Shown here: positions 1 to 9,007 of the stretch, in pieces | Layout: every line of letters begins with the position of its first letter | How positions within the stretch are numbered: the stretch's first letter is position 1 | Source of the DNA: Lautropia mirabilis | GTDB lineage: Bacteria; Pseudomonadota; Gammaproteobacteria; Burkholderiales; Burkholderiaceae_B | DNA length: 64,000 nt | Direction: 5' to 3' | NCBI GenBank assembly: GCA_945876565.1 | Contig: CAMCOS010000005.1 | Coordinates: forward strand, 1-64,000 | Notes under the pieces: generated by a model | The model's input: the letters and a program-made list of their open reading frames with translations, nothing else | Told to the model about the DNA's origin: nothing | The model's database searches: none | Position numbers and translations under genes: made by a program

Positions 1-213
1 AAAAATGGGCAAAAATCAGTCGTCAACGGACTACGTAAACGCCTCGTCTTACGCGAGGGACGCTTTGAAAGCCGTTGGTCTGCCTAAAATATAGGCAATA
101 CCGGTCGGGCGTGGGGTGGCAGGCTGTGTTTGTGCAACATTCGGGCTAAATGGCTAAATCTGCAATCGTACGGTTTTAGTCAGTTGTTGCTAGAGCATTT
201 CGCGCGATTTACC
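1..213. other. Left edge, possible 3' end of an upstream gene
   Basis: No complete gene is visible here. On the plus strand, frame 1 is open from the window edge to a TAA at 85-87, encoding a basic stretch that ends in ESRWSA. This could be the C-terminus of a gene lying to the left, but 28 residues are too few to name a family. The rest, up to the stop of the TauE-type gene at 214, holds only a short inverted repeat (CCTCG/CGAGG near 42-58) inside that open frame. Confidence 0.25.
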
Positions 214-1038
214 TCATGAGATCCAGCCAAACGACCAACCTGACTTATAAAGCATATAGATGGCCAAACCGAACAACATGAATGCAAATATGCGCTTGAG
301 CGTGGCAACTGGCAGGGCATGGGCCGCCTTGGCACCCACGGGAGCCAAGGTGACACTGAAGATCACCAGCACAAGCAACGCGGGCCAATAGATGTAGCCA
401 ATCATGCCGGGCGGCAAGTTTTCAATTGACATGCCGGACCAAACATAACCAATGGTGTTGGCCAATGCGATGGGGAATCCGAGGGCTGCTGATGTCGCCA
501 CCGCCTGATGCAGAACCACGTTGCACCAGAGCATAAAAGGCACAGACGCAAAACCACCACCTGCACCAACCAATCCAGATAAAAACCCAATGCACGCACC
601 AGCAGCACCCGTGCCCAGCGCGCCGGGCATCTGGCGACTTGGTTTCGGTTTGCGGTTAGCTAACATCTGAACCGCTGAGTAGCCAACAAAAACCGCAAAA
701 ATCAACGCCAGCCAGCCAGTCTTTAACGCAGAAAATACCGCACCGCCAGCCAGCAGGCCACCAACCAGAATGCCAGGGGCAAAGCTTTTAACCAGATCCC
801 AGCGCACTGCTCCTCTTTGATGGTGCGCACGCACGCTAGATAGTGACGTAAACAAAATCGAGGCCATTGAAGTAGCAATGGCGCAGTGGACCACTAAGTC
901 AAGTGGTAGGCCCTGAAGGGTGAATAGCGCGGTTAAAAAAGGAACGAGCAGCATGCCACCGCCAATACCAAGCAGGCCAGCAGCGAAACCGGTAACACAG
1001 CCTAAAACCGCGTAGGCCACAAAAAACAAGGGATCCAT
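214..1038 (-). CDS. TauE/SafE-family (TSUP) membrane exporter/permease
   Basis: About 274 residues from the ATG at 1038, with roughly eight hydrophobic segments. The two halves carry matching glycine-rich motifs, GLLGIGGGMLLVP near the N-terminus and GLVGAGGGFASVPF in the second half, the internal duplication typical of the TauE/SafE/TSUP family. Family members move sulfite, sulfoacetate or other organic anions; the substrate cannot be read here. A longer frame reaches back to 1122, but it would overlap the end of trkH and add 28 residues not usual for the family, so I prefer the internal ATG. It lies downstream of trkH on the same strand and may be read through from it. Confidence 0.85.
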   Translation of the reverse strand: MDPLFFVAYAVLGCVTGFAAGLLGIGGGMLLVPFLTALFTLQGLPLDLVVHCAIATSMASILFTSLSSVRAHHQRGAVRWDLVKSFAPGILVGGLLAGGAVFSALKTGWLALIFAVFVGYSAVQMLANRKPKPSRQMPGALGTGAAGACIGFLSGLVGAGGGFASVPFMLWCNVVLHQAVATSAALGFPIALANTIGYVWSGMSIENLPPGMIGYIYWPALLVLVIFSVTLAPVGAKAAHALPVATLKRIFAFMLFGLAIYMLYKSGWSFGWIS

Positions 1039-1109
1039 GGATGTTTTAGACCAGAAAATGACTGAGCGAGACCAGTATACCCAAGCCGCGGGCGTAGAAA
1101 GACTAGACG

Positions 1110-2579
1110 CTACTTGCGCCAAAAGCCCGCGGAAAACAGCACGAGCACGGTAAATAGCTCCAGGCGCCCAATCATCATCGCAAATGACAAGATCCAGACC
1201 TGAAAGTCGGTCATACCGAGGTAGTTATTGGCTGGCCCGACCTGGCCGAGTCCCGGGCCAATGTTGTTGACGCAAGCAATCACAGACGTAAATGCAGTGG
1301 TCGCATCAGCACCACTCAGAAGCATCAGCGCGGTCAGCGCCGCAATTGAAAAGCCATATAGCAGCATGAATGCCAAGACCGATGCCAACACCCTGGCTGG
1401 TATCAGTCTGCCTTTGAGCAGCACAGGGGTGACGGCGTGCGGGTGCAAAATGCTGATCATTTCCTGTCGTGTTTGTTTAACCAACATCATGGCGCGAATC
1501 ATTTTGATACCGCCGCCCGTTGAGCCCGAGCTGGTGCTAAACATGCCAAGCGCAATCATCGCCAGTGGCGCAATCAATGGCCAAGCCGCATAGTCCGTGT
1601 TGGCAAGCCCAGCCGTGGTGGCGATCGATACCGTGTTGAAAACCGAGTAACGCAGGGCCGTGACAATGTCAGGATAGACATTCATGAACCACAAATAAAA
1701 GCCGATGATCACGCCCATGCCCAAAACAATGCTGACAAACGGAATAGCCTCTGGACAGCGTCTGTATGCCTTGATGCTGCCTAGCCGAAACGCATTGAAG
1801 TGAGTGGCGTAATTGATACCGGATAGCAACATGAAGACAATCGCAATGCTTTCAATCAGAGGGGAGTTGAAGAAACCAATGCTGGCATCGTGCGGGGCAA
1901 ACCCTCCGAGGGAGACTGTAGAAGCCATGTAGCACCAGGCATCAAACCAACTCATGCCAGCAGCGCGATAAGCTAAAAAGCAGGCAACGGATAACCCAAA
2001 ATAAATCGCGTAGAGCGCTTTGGCCGTGCTTGCGATTCTAGGGGTGAGTTTTTCTTCTTTCATCGGGCCTGGGGTTTCGGCGCGAAACAACTGATGACCG
2101 CCTACGCCCAACAGCGGCAAGATGGCGACGGCCAGCACAATAATCCCCATGCCGCCCACCCAGTGCATGGTGACGCGCCAAAGGTTAATCGTTGGTGCTA
2201 AGTTCTCCAGGCCACTGAGCAGCGTGGCACCCGTGGCTGTCAGTCCTGACATCGACTCAAAATAGGCGTCGCTGAATTTGAGTGGGGCGCCAATCTCGTG
2301 AAAGTACAGCATCAAGGGAATGGTGCCCAATAATGGCAGAAATCCCCAGACCAAGGTCACCAGCAAAAAGCCATCCCTTGGGCGAAGTTCGGCACGGTAT
2401 TTAAGTGTGCTTAGCCAAAGCGCAGCCCCCAAGAAAAGGGAGATGACAAACGATTGGATGAATAAAACCAGTTGTCCATCGTCAAGCAAAATTGACCAGG
2501 CCATGGGCACGAACATCGTGGTCGCAAATAGCGCCATGGTGAAGCCGAGCACGTGGACGACGGCGAGCAGGCGCTTCAT
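1110..2579 (-). CDS. trkH: Trk potassium uptake system, membrane subunit TrkH
   Basis: A 489-residue polytopic inner-membrane protein forming the K+-translocating part of the Trk system. The four pore loops with filter glycines are visible: SGLTATGATLL, STVSLGGFAPHD, SIATTAGLAN and CVNNIGPGLG, with the conserved GSTGGGIK segment before the fourth. Length is normal for TrkH. The start is the ATG at 2579, two bases after the trkA stop, so the two are surely co-transcribed. TrkA binds TrkH in the cytoplasm and gates it with nucleotides. Its place at the end of a ntrYX-trkAH operon suggests that the two-component pair may influence K+ uptake. Confidence 0.96.
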   Translation of the reverse strand: MKRLLAVVHVLGFTMALFATTMFVPMAWSILLDDGQLVLFIQSFVISLFLGAALWLSTLKYRAELRPRDGFLLVTLVWGFLPLLGTIPLMLYFHEIGAPLKFSDAYFESMSGLTATGATLLSGLENLAPTINLWRVTMHWVGGMGIIVLAVAILPLLGVGGHQLFRAETPGPMKEEKLTPRIASTAKALYAIYFGLSVACFLAYRAAGMSWFDAWCYMASTVSLGGFAPHDASIGFFNSPLIESIAIVFMLLSGINYATHFNAFRLGSIKAYRRCPEAIPFVSIVLGMGVIIGFYLWFMNVYPDIVTALRYSVFNTVSIATTAGLANTDYAAWPLIAPLAMIALGMFSTSSGSTGGGIKMIRAMMLVKQTRQEMISILHPHAVTPVLLKGRLIPARVLASVLAFMLLYGFSIAALTALMLLSGADATTAFTSVIACVNNIGPGLGQVGPANNYLGMTDFQVWILSFAMMIGRLELFTVLVLFSAGFWRK

Positions 2580-2581
2580 CG

Positions 2582-3961
2582 TTAGAAAAACGAGGCCGAA
2601 ACCTGAAAGAGCTTTTCGACCTGACGGACTTGGTCACGGGCCGGTACGAACACGATCACATGGTCTTCTGGTTGAATGACCACGTTCGGGTCAGAAATCA
2701 TGATGTCCAACTCGCGCACCACCGCGCCAATGGATGCGCCTTTCGGAAGTGGCAAATCAGAGACTCGTTTCCCAATAACTTTGGAGGACTTCTTGTCTCC
2801 GTGTGCCACTAGCTCAAGCACTTCGGCCAAGCCCCCGCGCAAGCGGTGGGCCGCGACGATGTCTCCACGGCGTACATAGCGCAGTAATTCGCTCATGGTT
2901 GCTTGCGAGGGTGAAATCGCGATGTCAATGTGGCTGCCTTGCATCAATTCGCCATACGCTTGCCGATTAATCAAGGCAATCACGCGTTGAGCGCCCATGC
3001 GCTTGGCCATCAGCGATGACATGATGTTGTCTTCATCTTCGCTAGTCAAGGCCATCCAGGTGTCCATGTCTTCGATGCTTTCGCGTTCCAGCAACGCTTC
3101 GTCGGTGCCGTTACCATTTAAGACAAGGACGTTGTCGGGCAAGGTAATGGCCAACTCTTCGCACCGACCCATGTTTTGTTCGATGATCCGAACGTTATAG
3201 CCTTCGTTGGCCAGATTGCGGGCGACCCGTGATCCGATATTGCCACCACCGGCGATCATGACATGACGCACCAGCTCATTTGATCGATTCATCTGATGCA
3301 CTGCCTGATGGGCGTGAATCGTGTCTGCGATCAGCAGCAGCTCATCGCCTGGGCGAAGGATGGTCTCTGGCAAGATGGTGATGGCTTTTCCAAGGCGCAC
3401 GATGTCAACGACTTTGGCGTTGACATTCGGGTTCATCGCGTTCAGGTCTTTAAGCGGGCGGTTTGCCATGGAGCCATCAAGGCTTACACGCATGGCAATG
3501 ACAGTGATGCGTCCTTGGGCCAAGTCCACGACTTGTAAGGCTTCTGGAAACTCCACTAGCTTGGTCAGGTAGTCGGTTACGCTACTTTCCGGGCTGATCA
3601 GCGCATCGACGCAGAATCCGTTCTCCCCGAGCAGTTCAGGCATGGACGCAATCTCTGATGATCGGATTCGGGCGATTCGTCGTGGCACATTGAACACCTG
3701 CCGGGCAATTTTGCAGGCAACTAGGTTCACGGCATCGCTGGCTGCACAGGCAATCAGCAGATCGGCATCTTCTGCACCGGCGCGCTGCATGGCCGAAACC
3801 TGAGAGCCGTCCCCGATCACGCCGCGCAGATCAAAGCGCTCTTGCAGGTCAGACAGTCGCGAAGGTTCCGGATCGACGACGGTGATGTCATTATGTTCAG
3901 ACACTAGGTTTTCTGCAACGCTCGTACCGACTCGGCCGGCGCCGACGATCAGGATTTTCAT
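2582..3961 (-). CDS. trkA: Trk potassium uptake regulatory subunit TrkA
   Basis: A 459-residue cytosolic protein with two tandem RCK_N-RCK_C units. The first Rossmann motif, ILIVGAGRVG, starts at residue 3 and the second, VMIAGGGNIGSR, lies near residue 235; both bind NAD(H)-type nucleotides. TrkA is the gating subunit for TrkH, encoded immediately downstream. Its ATG at 3961 overlaps the stop of the upstream response-regulator gene (ATGA), indicating translational coupling. The size matches E. coli TrkA. Confidence 0.96.
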   Translation of the reverse strand: MKILIVGAGRVGTSVAENLVSEHNDITVVDPEPSRLSDLQERFDLRGVIGDGSQVSAMQRAGAEDADLLIACAASDAVNLVACKIARQVFNVPRRIARIRSSEIASMPELLGENGFCVDALISPESSVTDYLTKLVEFPEALQVVDLAQGRITVIAMRVSLDGSMANRPLKDLNAMNPNVNAKVVDIVRLGKAITILPETILRPGDELLLIADTIHAHQAVHQMNRSNELVRHVMIAGGGNIGSRVARNLANEGYNVRIIEQNMGRCEELAITLPDNVLVLNGNGTDEALLERESIEDMDTWMALTSEDEDNIMSSLMAKRMGAQRVIALINRQAYGELMQGSHIDIAISPSQATMSELLRYVRRGDIVAAHRLRGGLAEVLELVAHGDKKSSKVIGKRVSDLPLPKGASIGAVVRELDIMISDPNVVIQPEDHVIVFVPARDQVRQVEKLFQVSASFF

Positions 3962-4656
3962 GAATGACGTTTGCGAGCTTCAATGCCAAGCTGTTTGAGT
4001 TTTCGGTACAAGTGCGTGCGTTCGAGACCGGTTCGTTCTGAAACCCGAGTCATGCTGTTGTTTTCGCGGGCCAGGTGATACTCGAAATAAACCCGCTCGA
4101 ATTCGTCACGCGCTTCACGCAAAGGCTGATCTAGCGAGATATTTCCGGAAAGCCCAGGGTTAGGCTCGGGCGCCATGGCAACCGGCGCTGGCACAATCGC
4201 AGCCAAGGCCACTGGCGTGGGACTTGACGCACTAGCGGCCTGCCCCGTTGGTCGTGGGCTGCTACTGGTAGCCGGCGCAGCCACAACCGGTTTGTCGCGA
4301 GCCAGGCCATTGCTGATGGTCTTCAGAAGCCTCTGCAGGGTGATTGGCTTTTCCAGGAAATCCACGGCGCCAATGCGCGTGGCTTCAACGGCCGTATCAA
4401 CCGTGGCGTGACCACTCATCATGATCACGGGCATGTCCAGTAGCCCTTGCGAACCCCACTCGCGCAATAACGTAACTCCATCGGTATCTGGCATCCAGAT
4501 ATCGAGTAGAACCAGATCGGGGCGCATGCGCTGACGGGCAGCGCGCGCCTGAGCTGCGTTCTCCGCAAGTTCAACCGTATGCCCTTCATCGTAAAGAATT
4601 TCGAAGAGCAATTCACGAATGCCGACTTCATCATCGACTACCAGAATTCGAGCCAT
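3958..4656 (-). CDS. NtrX-like response regulator lacking the AAA+ domain
   Basis: 232 residues. Residues 1-120 form a receiver domain with the acidic pocket D8/D9, phosphoacceptor D52, S81 and K103 (FLEKP). Residues about 125-175 are a low-complexity Ala/Pro/Ser linker. Residues about 180-232 are a Fis-type helix-turn-helix ending in ERTHLYRKLKQLGIEARKR, very like the C-terminus of NtrX. The sigma-54-interacting AAA+ ATPase of about 240 residues that NtrX/NtrC proteins carry between these parts is absent. The protein is therefore unlikely to open sigma-54 promoters and probably acts as a simple DNA-binding activator or repressor, in the manner of RegA/ActR. Its cognate kinase is encoded just upstream. 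Confidence 0.9.
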   Translation of the reverse strand: MARILVVDDEVGIRELLFEILYDEGHTVELAENAAQARAARQRMRPDLVLLDIWMPDTDGVTLLREWGSQGLLDMPVIMMSGHATVDTAVEATRIGAVDFLEKPITLQRLLKTISNGLARDKPVVAAPATSSSPRPTGQAASASSPTPVALAAIVPAPVAMAPEPNPGLSGNISLDQPLREARDEFERVYFEYHLARENNSMTRVSERTGLERTHLYRKLKQLGIEARKRHS

Positions 4657-4668
4657 GGTTCCTTTTAC

Positions 4669-6975
4669 CTATTTGCTACTGCCATTATCGTCCTGTCGGG
4701 CGTTATCGTCTACCGAAGTTGTCATGGGCATGAGCAAGATCGTAACCCGGGCACCGCCACTGCGCCTATTAGAGATATCAATATACCCTCCGTGCTCATC
4801 AACTATCTTTTTGACGATCGCCAGTCCTAATCCAGTTCCATGTGACTTTGTGGTGACGTATGGCTCGAAGGCCTGTTGCAAGAGCTGCCCAGAAAACCCG
4901 GGCCCGTCATCCGTGACCACGAGTCGAACGGCTAATTGGCCGCCATGCGGCCTGTCTTTTGCGTTAACGGGTTCAGTCACAATTTGAACGCTGCCGCCCT
5001 TGCCTTGCTCATTGAGCGCATCGCGGGAGTTGCTCAGCAGGTTGTGAATAACTTGTCGCAGCTGGGTCTCGTCACCGCGAACCTTGGGCAGTTCGGTGTT
5101 CAATTGCGCCTCGAACCGTATGCCAGCCACGTCAGTCGATGATGTTCGGGTGACAGGATCCCATCCATATAGGATAAGCACTTCTTCAATCAGATGGTTC
5201 AGATCGATTGCTTCGAATACCGATGGCGGACGTCGGGCGTATTCCCGGAACTCATCAACCATGTGTTTGAGTGAGCCAACCTGCTTAATGATGGTGTTGG
5301 TAGAGCGTTTCAGTAGCTCAGCATCGGCTGAGTCGAGTCGGTCTTGCAATTTCATCGCCAACCGCTCAGCTGAGAGCTGTATCGGTGTTAGGGGGTTTTT
5401 AATCTCATGAGCCATGCGCCGTGCCACTTCGCCCCAGGCAACTGTGCGGTTGGCTGAGATGACAGCGCTAATGTCGTCAAAAACAACGACGTAGCCGTTG
5501 TCCCGACCGTCTAGGCTTAAGTGCGTGCCGCGCGCTAGCAAAGTAATGGTGTGGCCCCCTTCATCGGCGTCTTGCCCCGGCAAAGTGATTTCGAACTGTT
5601 CTTGCCAATGTAGTCGCTCGGAATTGGTTGCGGCTAGCTGCGAAAAAGCGCGTTTGACGGTCGCTGCCAAGGGCAGCGCGCCAGGCACCGTCTCCAGCGG
5701 ACGCCCTTTGGCAGCACGAAGATCCACGCCCAGAATTGACTGAGCGCCCTGGTTAAATAAAGTGATTCTAAAAAACTCGTCAAATACCAACACACCAGCT
5801 GACAAGTTAGCCAGGATGCCCTCGGTGTAAAGCTTGGACTGTTCGAGCTGGCGCCGATTCATGTCGACTAGGCGCCGTGCCTCTTCGAGCTGCCGCGTCA
5901 TTTCGTTAAATGAGCGAGTCAGTTGGCCAACCTCGTCGTTTTGCGGCGGCTCAGCCAAAGGCCTGAAGTCACCGACGCTGACCGCTTGCGTGCCAGAGGC
6001 CAGCGCGAGCAGCGGCTGAACCAGGCGTTTGGACAAAAATAGCGCTACAGCCATGGCAGCGAACACCGCTAGCAGCAAAGCCAACGTTAAAGTCACGCCG
6101 AATAGCTGTCGCAGTCCTTGCCTAGACAGGGCAAGCTCCTGATAGTCCCGGTAGCCCTCTCGGACATCTTCGGCATTCATCACCAGATCTTCAGGCACTG
6201 ACTTTACTAGCTGCAGCCAACGAATTTCGTTGCTAACCAACGCGCTAGGCGTGCGAGCGGTTGAGCCCAGCGGCAAAATCACTCGCAAAATCAATCCAGA
6301 CGGATCGCTTTGCGCGGCATGGTTGGAGACTGGTTCAGCGTTTGCATAGCTGCCTGAGATACGCAGTTGACTGAGTACACCGGCCGGTGGTCCTTCGGGC
6401 AATAGCGTATTTAACCGCTGGCTGACAAATGCAATCGGGCGGCCCGAGCTAGCCATGACCATGGCCTCGCGAACACCAGTCACCTCGCGCACCCGAGCCA
6501 GCAGTGCCGGTAACTCAGCATCGGTGGCGTCGGTAAAGATGGGCAACATGGCGCGTGCCCGCGTATCGAGCTCAATGATTTGTGCGTCTAACGCTGCCCG
6601 GCCAAGTGCCAGGCCCGCATCGAGTGCTGCGTCAACGCGCACATTAAACCAGGACTCGATTGAGCGCGACATAAACTGGATTGACACGGTGTAGATCAGT
6701 GCGCCGGGCAATACGCCGATCAATGCAAATGCAAGTGCGAATCGAGCGGTCAGACGCGCGCCGAATTTACCTCGCCGTAACTGCCGAATCAGTTTGATGC
6801 TCAGGCCCAGCACCCAACTAAACAACCCGATCGCCAACGCAAAATTCAAGTACACCAGCAGCTCGTGAAAACGAGCCAATCGTGAAGCACTGCCGGTTGA
6901 CCACGCCAACAGGATGAAGAGTCCTAAGCCAGTGATGGCACCAAGCACCAGAAATAACTTTGTGCGTCTGTTCAT
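4669..6975 (-). CDS. NtrY-like membrane sensor histidine kinase
   Basis: 768 residues. Hydrophobic segments lie near residues 7-28, 40-60 and 84-108, followed by an extracytoplasmic part of about 180 residues, another membrane segment near 295-317, then HAMP, PAS (ILANLSAGVLVFDE region), a HisKA domain with the H-box MAHEIKNPLTPIQLSAERL, and a HATPase_c domain with NLLSNSRDA, DDGPGF and GTGLGLAIVKK. This is the NtrY architecture, a family known to sense nitrogen or redox state; the signal here is unknown. Its ATG at 6975 overlaps the stop of the DUF4390 gene, and the partner regulator follows 12 bases downstream. Confidence 0.92.
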   Translation of the reverse strand: MNRRTKLFLVLGAITGLGLFILLAWSTGSASRLARFHELLVYLNFALAIGLFSWVLGLSIKLIRQLRRGKFGARLTARFALAFALIGVLPGALIYTVSIQFMSRSIESWFNVRVDAALDAGLALGRAALDAQIIELDTRARAMLPIFTDATDAELPALLARVREVTGVREAMVMASSGRPIAFVSQRLNTLLPEGPPAGVLSQLRISGSYANAEPVSNHAAQSDPSGLILRVILPLGSTARTPSALVSNEIRWLQLVKSVPEDLVMNAEDVREGYRDYQELALSRQGLRQLFGVTLTLALLLAVFAAMAVALFLSKRLVQPLLALASGTQAVSVGDFRPLAEPPQNDEVGQLTRSFNEMTRQLEEARRLVDMNRRQLEQSKLYTEGILANLSAGVLVFDEFFRITLFNQGAQSILGVDLRAAKGRPLETVPGALPLAATVKRAFSQLAATNSERLHWQEQFEITLPGQDADEGGHTITLLARGTHLSLDGRDNGYVVVFDDISAVISANRTVAWGEVARRMAHEIKNPLTPIQLSAERLAMKLQDRLDSADAELLKRSTNTIIKQVGSLKHMVDEFREYARRPPSVFEAIDLNHLIEEVLILYGWDPVTRTSSTDVAGIRFEAQLNTELPKVRGDETQLRQVIHNLLSNSRDALNEQGKGGSVQIVTEPVNAKDRPHGGQLAVRLVVTDDGPGFSGQLLQQAFEPYVTTKSHGTGLGLAIVKKIVDEHGGYIDISNRRSGGARVTILLMPMTTSVDDNARQDDNGSSK

Positions 6976-7574
6976 CGCTGAGCTCCGGCACCGCGCCTAA
7001 TCGAGAACTCAAAAGGCTTCCATGGACTGCTCAGTGAAAAATTGCTGCGGTTGACTGTGTCGATTTGGAGCGGACGGGCGAGTTGGTCAGCATCAAGCCG
7101 GATGCGCACGCGACCAATGTACTGCTCATCGGGTTCGAATCGGTCGCTCATCACCACGGGCCAATCCCTGATGCGGGTAAGCAAGGCCATTGCTTCCTCA
7201 TACGAGGCGGTTGGCACGGAAAGGTCACCGGTTGATACTCGCCACGATCTGGTTAGCGCGTTGTAGGACAGACGACGCTCCAGTGACGTATCGACGATAG
7301 TTTTATTAAGCCACCACCAGCGAGGTTGCTCAATTTCCAGGTCCAAGGAGAAGTAAAGCGGTACGCCCCGAGATAGAGCCTGTCGCATCGTGGCGTTTAA
7401 TTGCAGTTCGATATCAATGTCGAGGCTTAACTGACCATTAACCACCAAGGGGTCAATCCGATTGATCGACGCCGTGGCCACTTCTTGTGCGTGTGATCGC
7501 CAAACAAACGCCAGCATCATGGTGGCTACTGCTAGCCACCGCAAAGCTTGGCCAAGTATGTTCGATGCGCCCAT
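6972..7574 (-). CDS. DUF4390 domain-containing exported protein
   Basis: 200 residues with an N-terminal hydrophobic leader (about residues 8-28, ending near SHAQEV), then a beta-rich domain matching the DUF4390 pattern (LDIDIELQLN, PLYFSLDLEI, SLERRLSYNALTRSWRV). Function is unknown. It sits between rsmB, whose stop is one base upstream, and the ntrY-like gene, whose start it overlaps. That fixed position in betaproteobacteria suggests a periplasmic or membrane-anchored accessory to the kinase, but this is inference from context. Confidence 0.85.
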   Translation of the reverse strand: MGASNILGQALRWLAVATMMLAFVWRSHAQEVATASINRIDPLVVNGQLSLDIDIELQLNATMRQALSRGVPLYFSLDLEIEQPRWWWLNKTIVDTSLERRLSYNALTRSWRVSTGDLSVPTASYEEAMALLTRIRDWPVVMSDRFEPDEQYIGRVRIRLDADQLARPLQIDTVNRSNFSLSSPWKPFEFSIRRGAGAQR

Positions 7575-7575
7575 C

Positions 7576-8946
7576 TTACGACTTACCTATTGATGAAGGC
7601 CTGCGCTGAAATAGCGCGTAAAAAAAGCCATCTTGGCCTGCTAGACACGTTGTTGTTGACTTCATTGGCCATGTTTGACCGGGCGCATCTAAACGCTGGG
7701 CATCTGCATGTCGGGTCAACAGCGCTTGAGCCTGGTGTTCGCCTTCTTCTGGAAACACCGAACATGTTACTAGCAACAGCAAGCCACCGGGAGCCAAGGT
7801 CTGCCATAAGGCATCCAGAATCTCGCGCTGTGACTGGACTGTTTGCGCCAGATCAGACTGCCTTCTGAGCCACGCGATATCTGGGTGGCGGCGCACCACG
7901 CCGCTGGCCGTACAAGGCACATCGGCCAATATGGCATCAAATGGCTGGCCATCCCACCATTGCGTGAGTTTGGTGGCATCGGCAAGTGTGAGGTTAACTT
8001 TGCTCGACAGTAATCGCAGCCTGGTTAGGTTGTCTTTTACACGTGCCAAGCGCTTAGGGTCTTGGTCAAGTGCGGTTATTTCTAAATCAGCCAATTCGAG
8101 CAGGTGTGCAGTTTTCCCGCCAGGTGCGGCACAGGCGTCCAGTACACGCTGACCGTCTTTGACCTGAAGTAAAGGCGCGGCTTGTTGCGCAGACCAATCC
8201 TGCACTGACCAGTGGCCTTGCGCAAAACCGGGCAATGTATCGACGACAGCGGATCGCTCAAGCATGATGGCATCGCCGCCCACGACGCGACTGCGGTGGC
8301 CAGCCGCATTGAGTGCGCTGAGCACTTGATCGACATTCGCTTGGCGCTGGTTGACCCGCAGAATAATTTTTGGGGGTGTTTGGTCGGCACGAAGAATGTC
8401 TTGCCACGCGTGCGGGTAATCGGACTTGAGTTTATTGATCCACCAGTCGGGATGGTTCCACTGGGCTACCGCATTGTCTCGGGCTGCCTGCAAAAACGCC
8501 GAGCGATCACGCTGAAACCTTCTGAGTACAGCGTTGACCAGACCGCAGGCCGGTTTGCCGAGTTTGGTGAGTTGAACTGCGCGAACAGATTCATCGACCA
8601 ACGTGTGCGGCGCATAGCGCGGGCATTGTTCGCTCAGTGGCGCCTGGTATGAGTCTTCATGAGTTAGGCCGTGCTCTATCATGGCTGCGTCGAGTAACAA
8701 TAATGTCAGTGCAACATGACAGTTGAGCCAAGGTTTGGCGGGTTTTCGCGTGAGGGCGAAGTCCCGCCACGCCTGTGCGAGACCCCAGTGGCGCATGGCG
8801 TACCAGGTGATGGACTGCACGGCAGGCCGCATGTGCGCGGGTAACTTTGCCAGCGATTCTGTCAGTGAGCGCCCAGATTGCACGCCAGCCAAGCAATGGC
8901 TGCTTAAGTGCAGGATTTCCGATAATGCGGGGCTAGGCGACTTCAT
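7576..8946 (-). CDS. rsmB: 16S rRNA (cytosine-967-C5)-methyltransferase RsmB
   Basis: 456 residues. The N-terminal third is a NusB-like RNA-binding domain. The C-terminal part is a Rossmann methyltransferase with the SAM site VLDACAAPGGKTAHLLEL, a motif IV cysteine in ADVPCTASGVVRRHPD, and the second cysteine in LVTCSVFPEEGE, the two-cysteine arrangement of RNA m5C methyltransferases. It methylates C967 of 16S rRNA using S-adenosylmethionine. It is the first gene of the minus-strand run and is divergent from rimO, with about 60 bases between starts. Confidence 0.95.
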   Translation of the reverse strand: MKSPSPALSEILHLSSHCLAGVQSGRSLTESLAKLPAHMRPAVQSITWYAMRHWGLAQAWRDFALTRKPAKPWLNCHVALTLLLLDAAMIEHGLTHEDSYQAPLSEQCPRYAPHTLVDESVRAVQLTKLGKPACGLVNAVLRRFQRDRSAFLQAARDNAVAQWNHPDWWINKLKSDYPHAWQDILRADQTPPKIILRVNQRQANVDQVLSALNAAGHRSRVVGGDAIMLERSAVVDTLPGFAQGHWSVQDWSAQQAAPLLQVKDGQRVLDACAAPGGKTAHLLELADLEITALDQDPKRLARVKDNLTRLRLLSSKVNLTLADATKLTQWWDGQPFDAILADVPCTASGVVRRHPDIAWLRRQSDLAQTVQSQREILDALWQTLAPGGLLLLVTCSVFPEEGEHQAQALLTRHADAQRLDAPGQTWPMKSTTTCLAGQDGFFYALFQRRPSSIGKS

Positions 8947-9007
8947 GTCGTGATTGTAGAGTCTGCAAGGCTACACTAGCAGCAAATTGATTGTTTGCAG
9001 GTTATCT

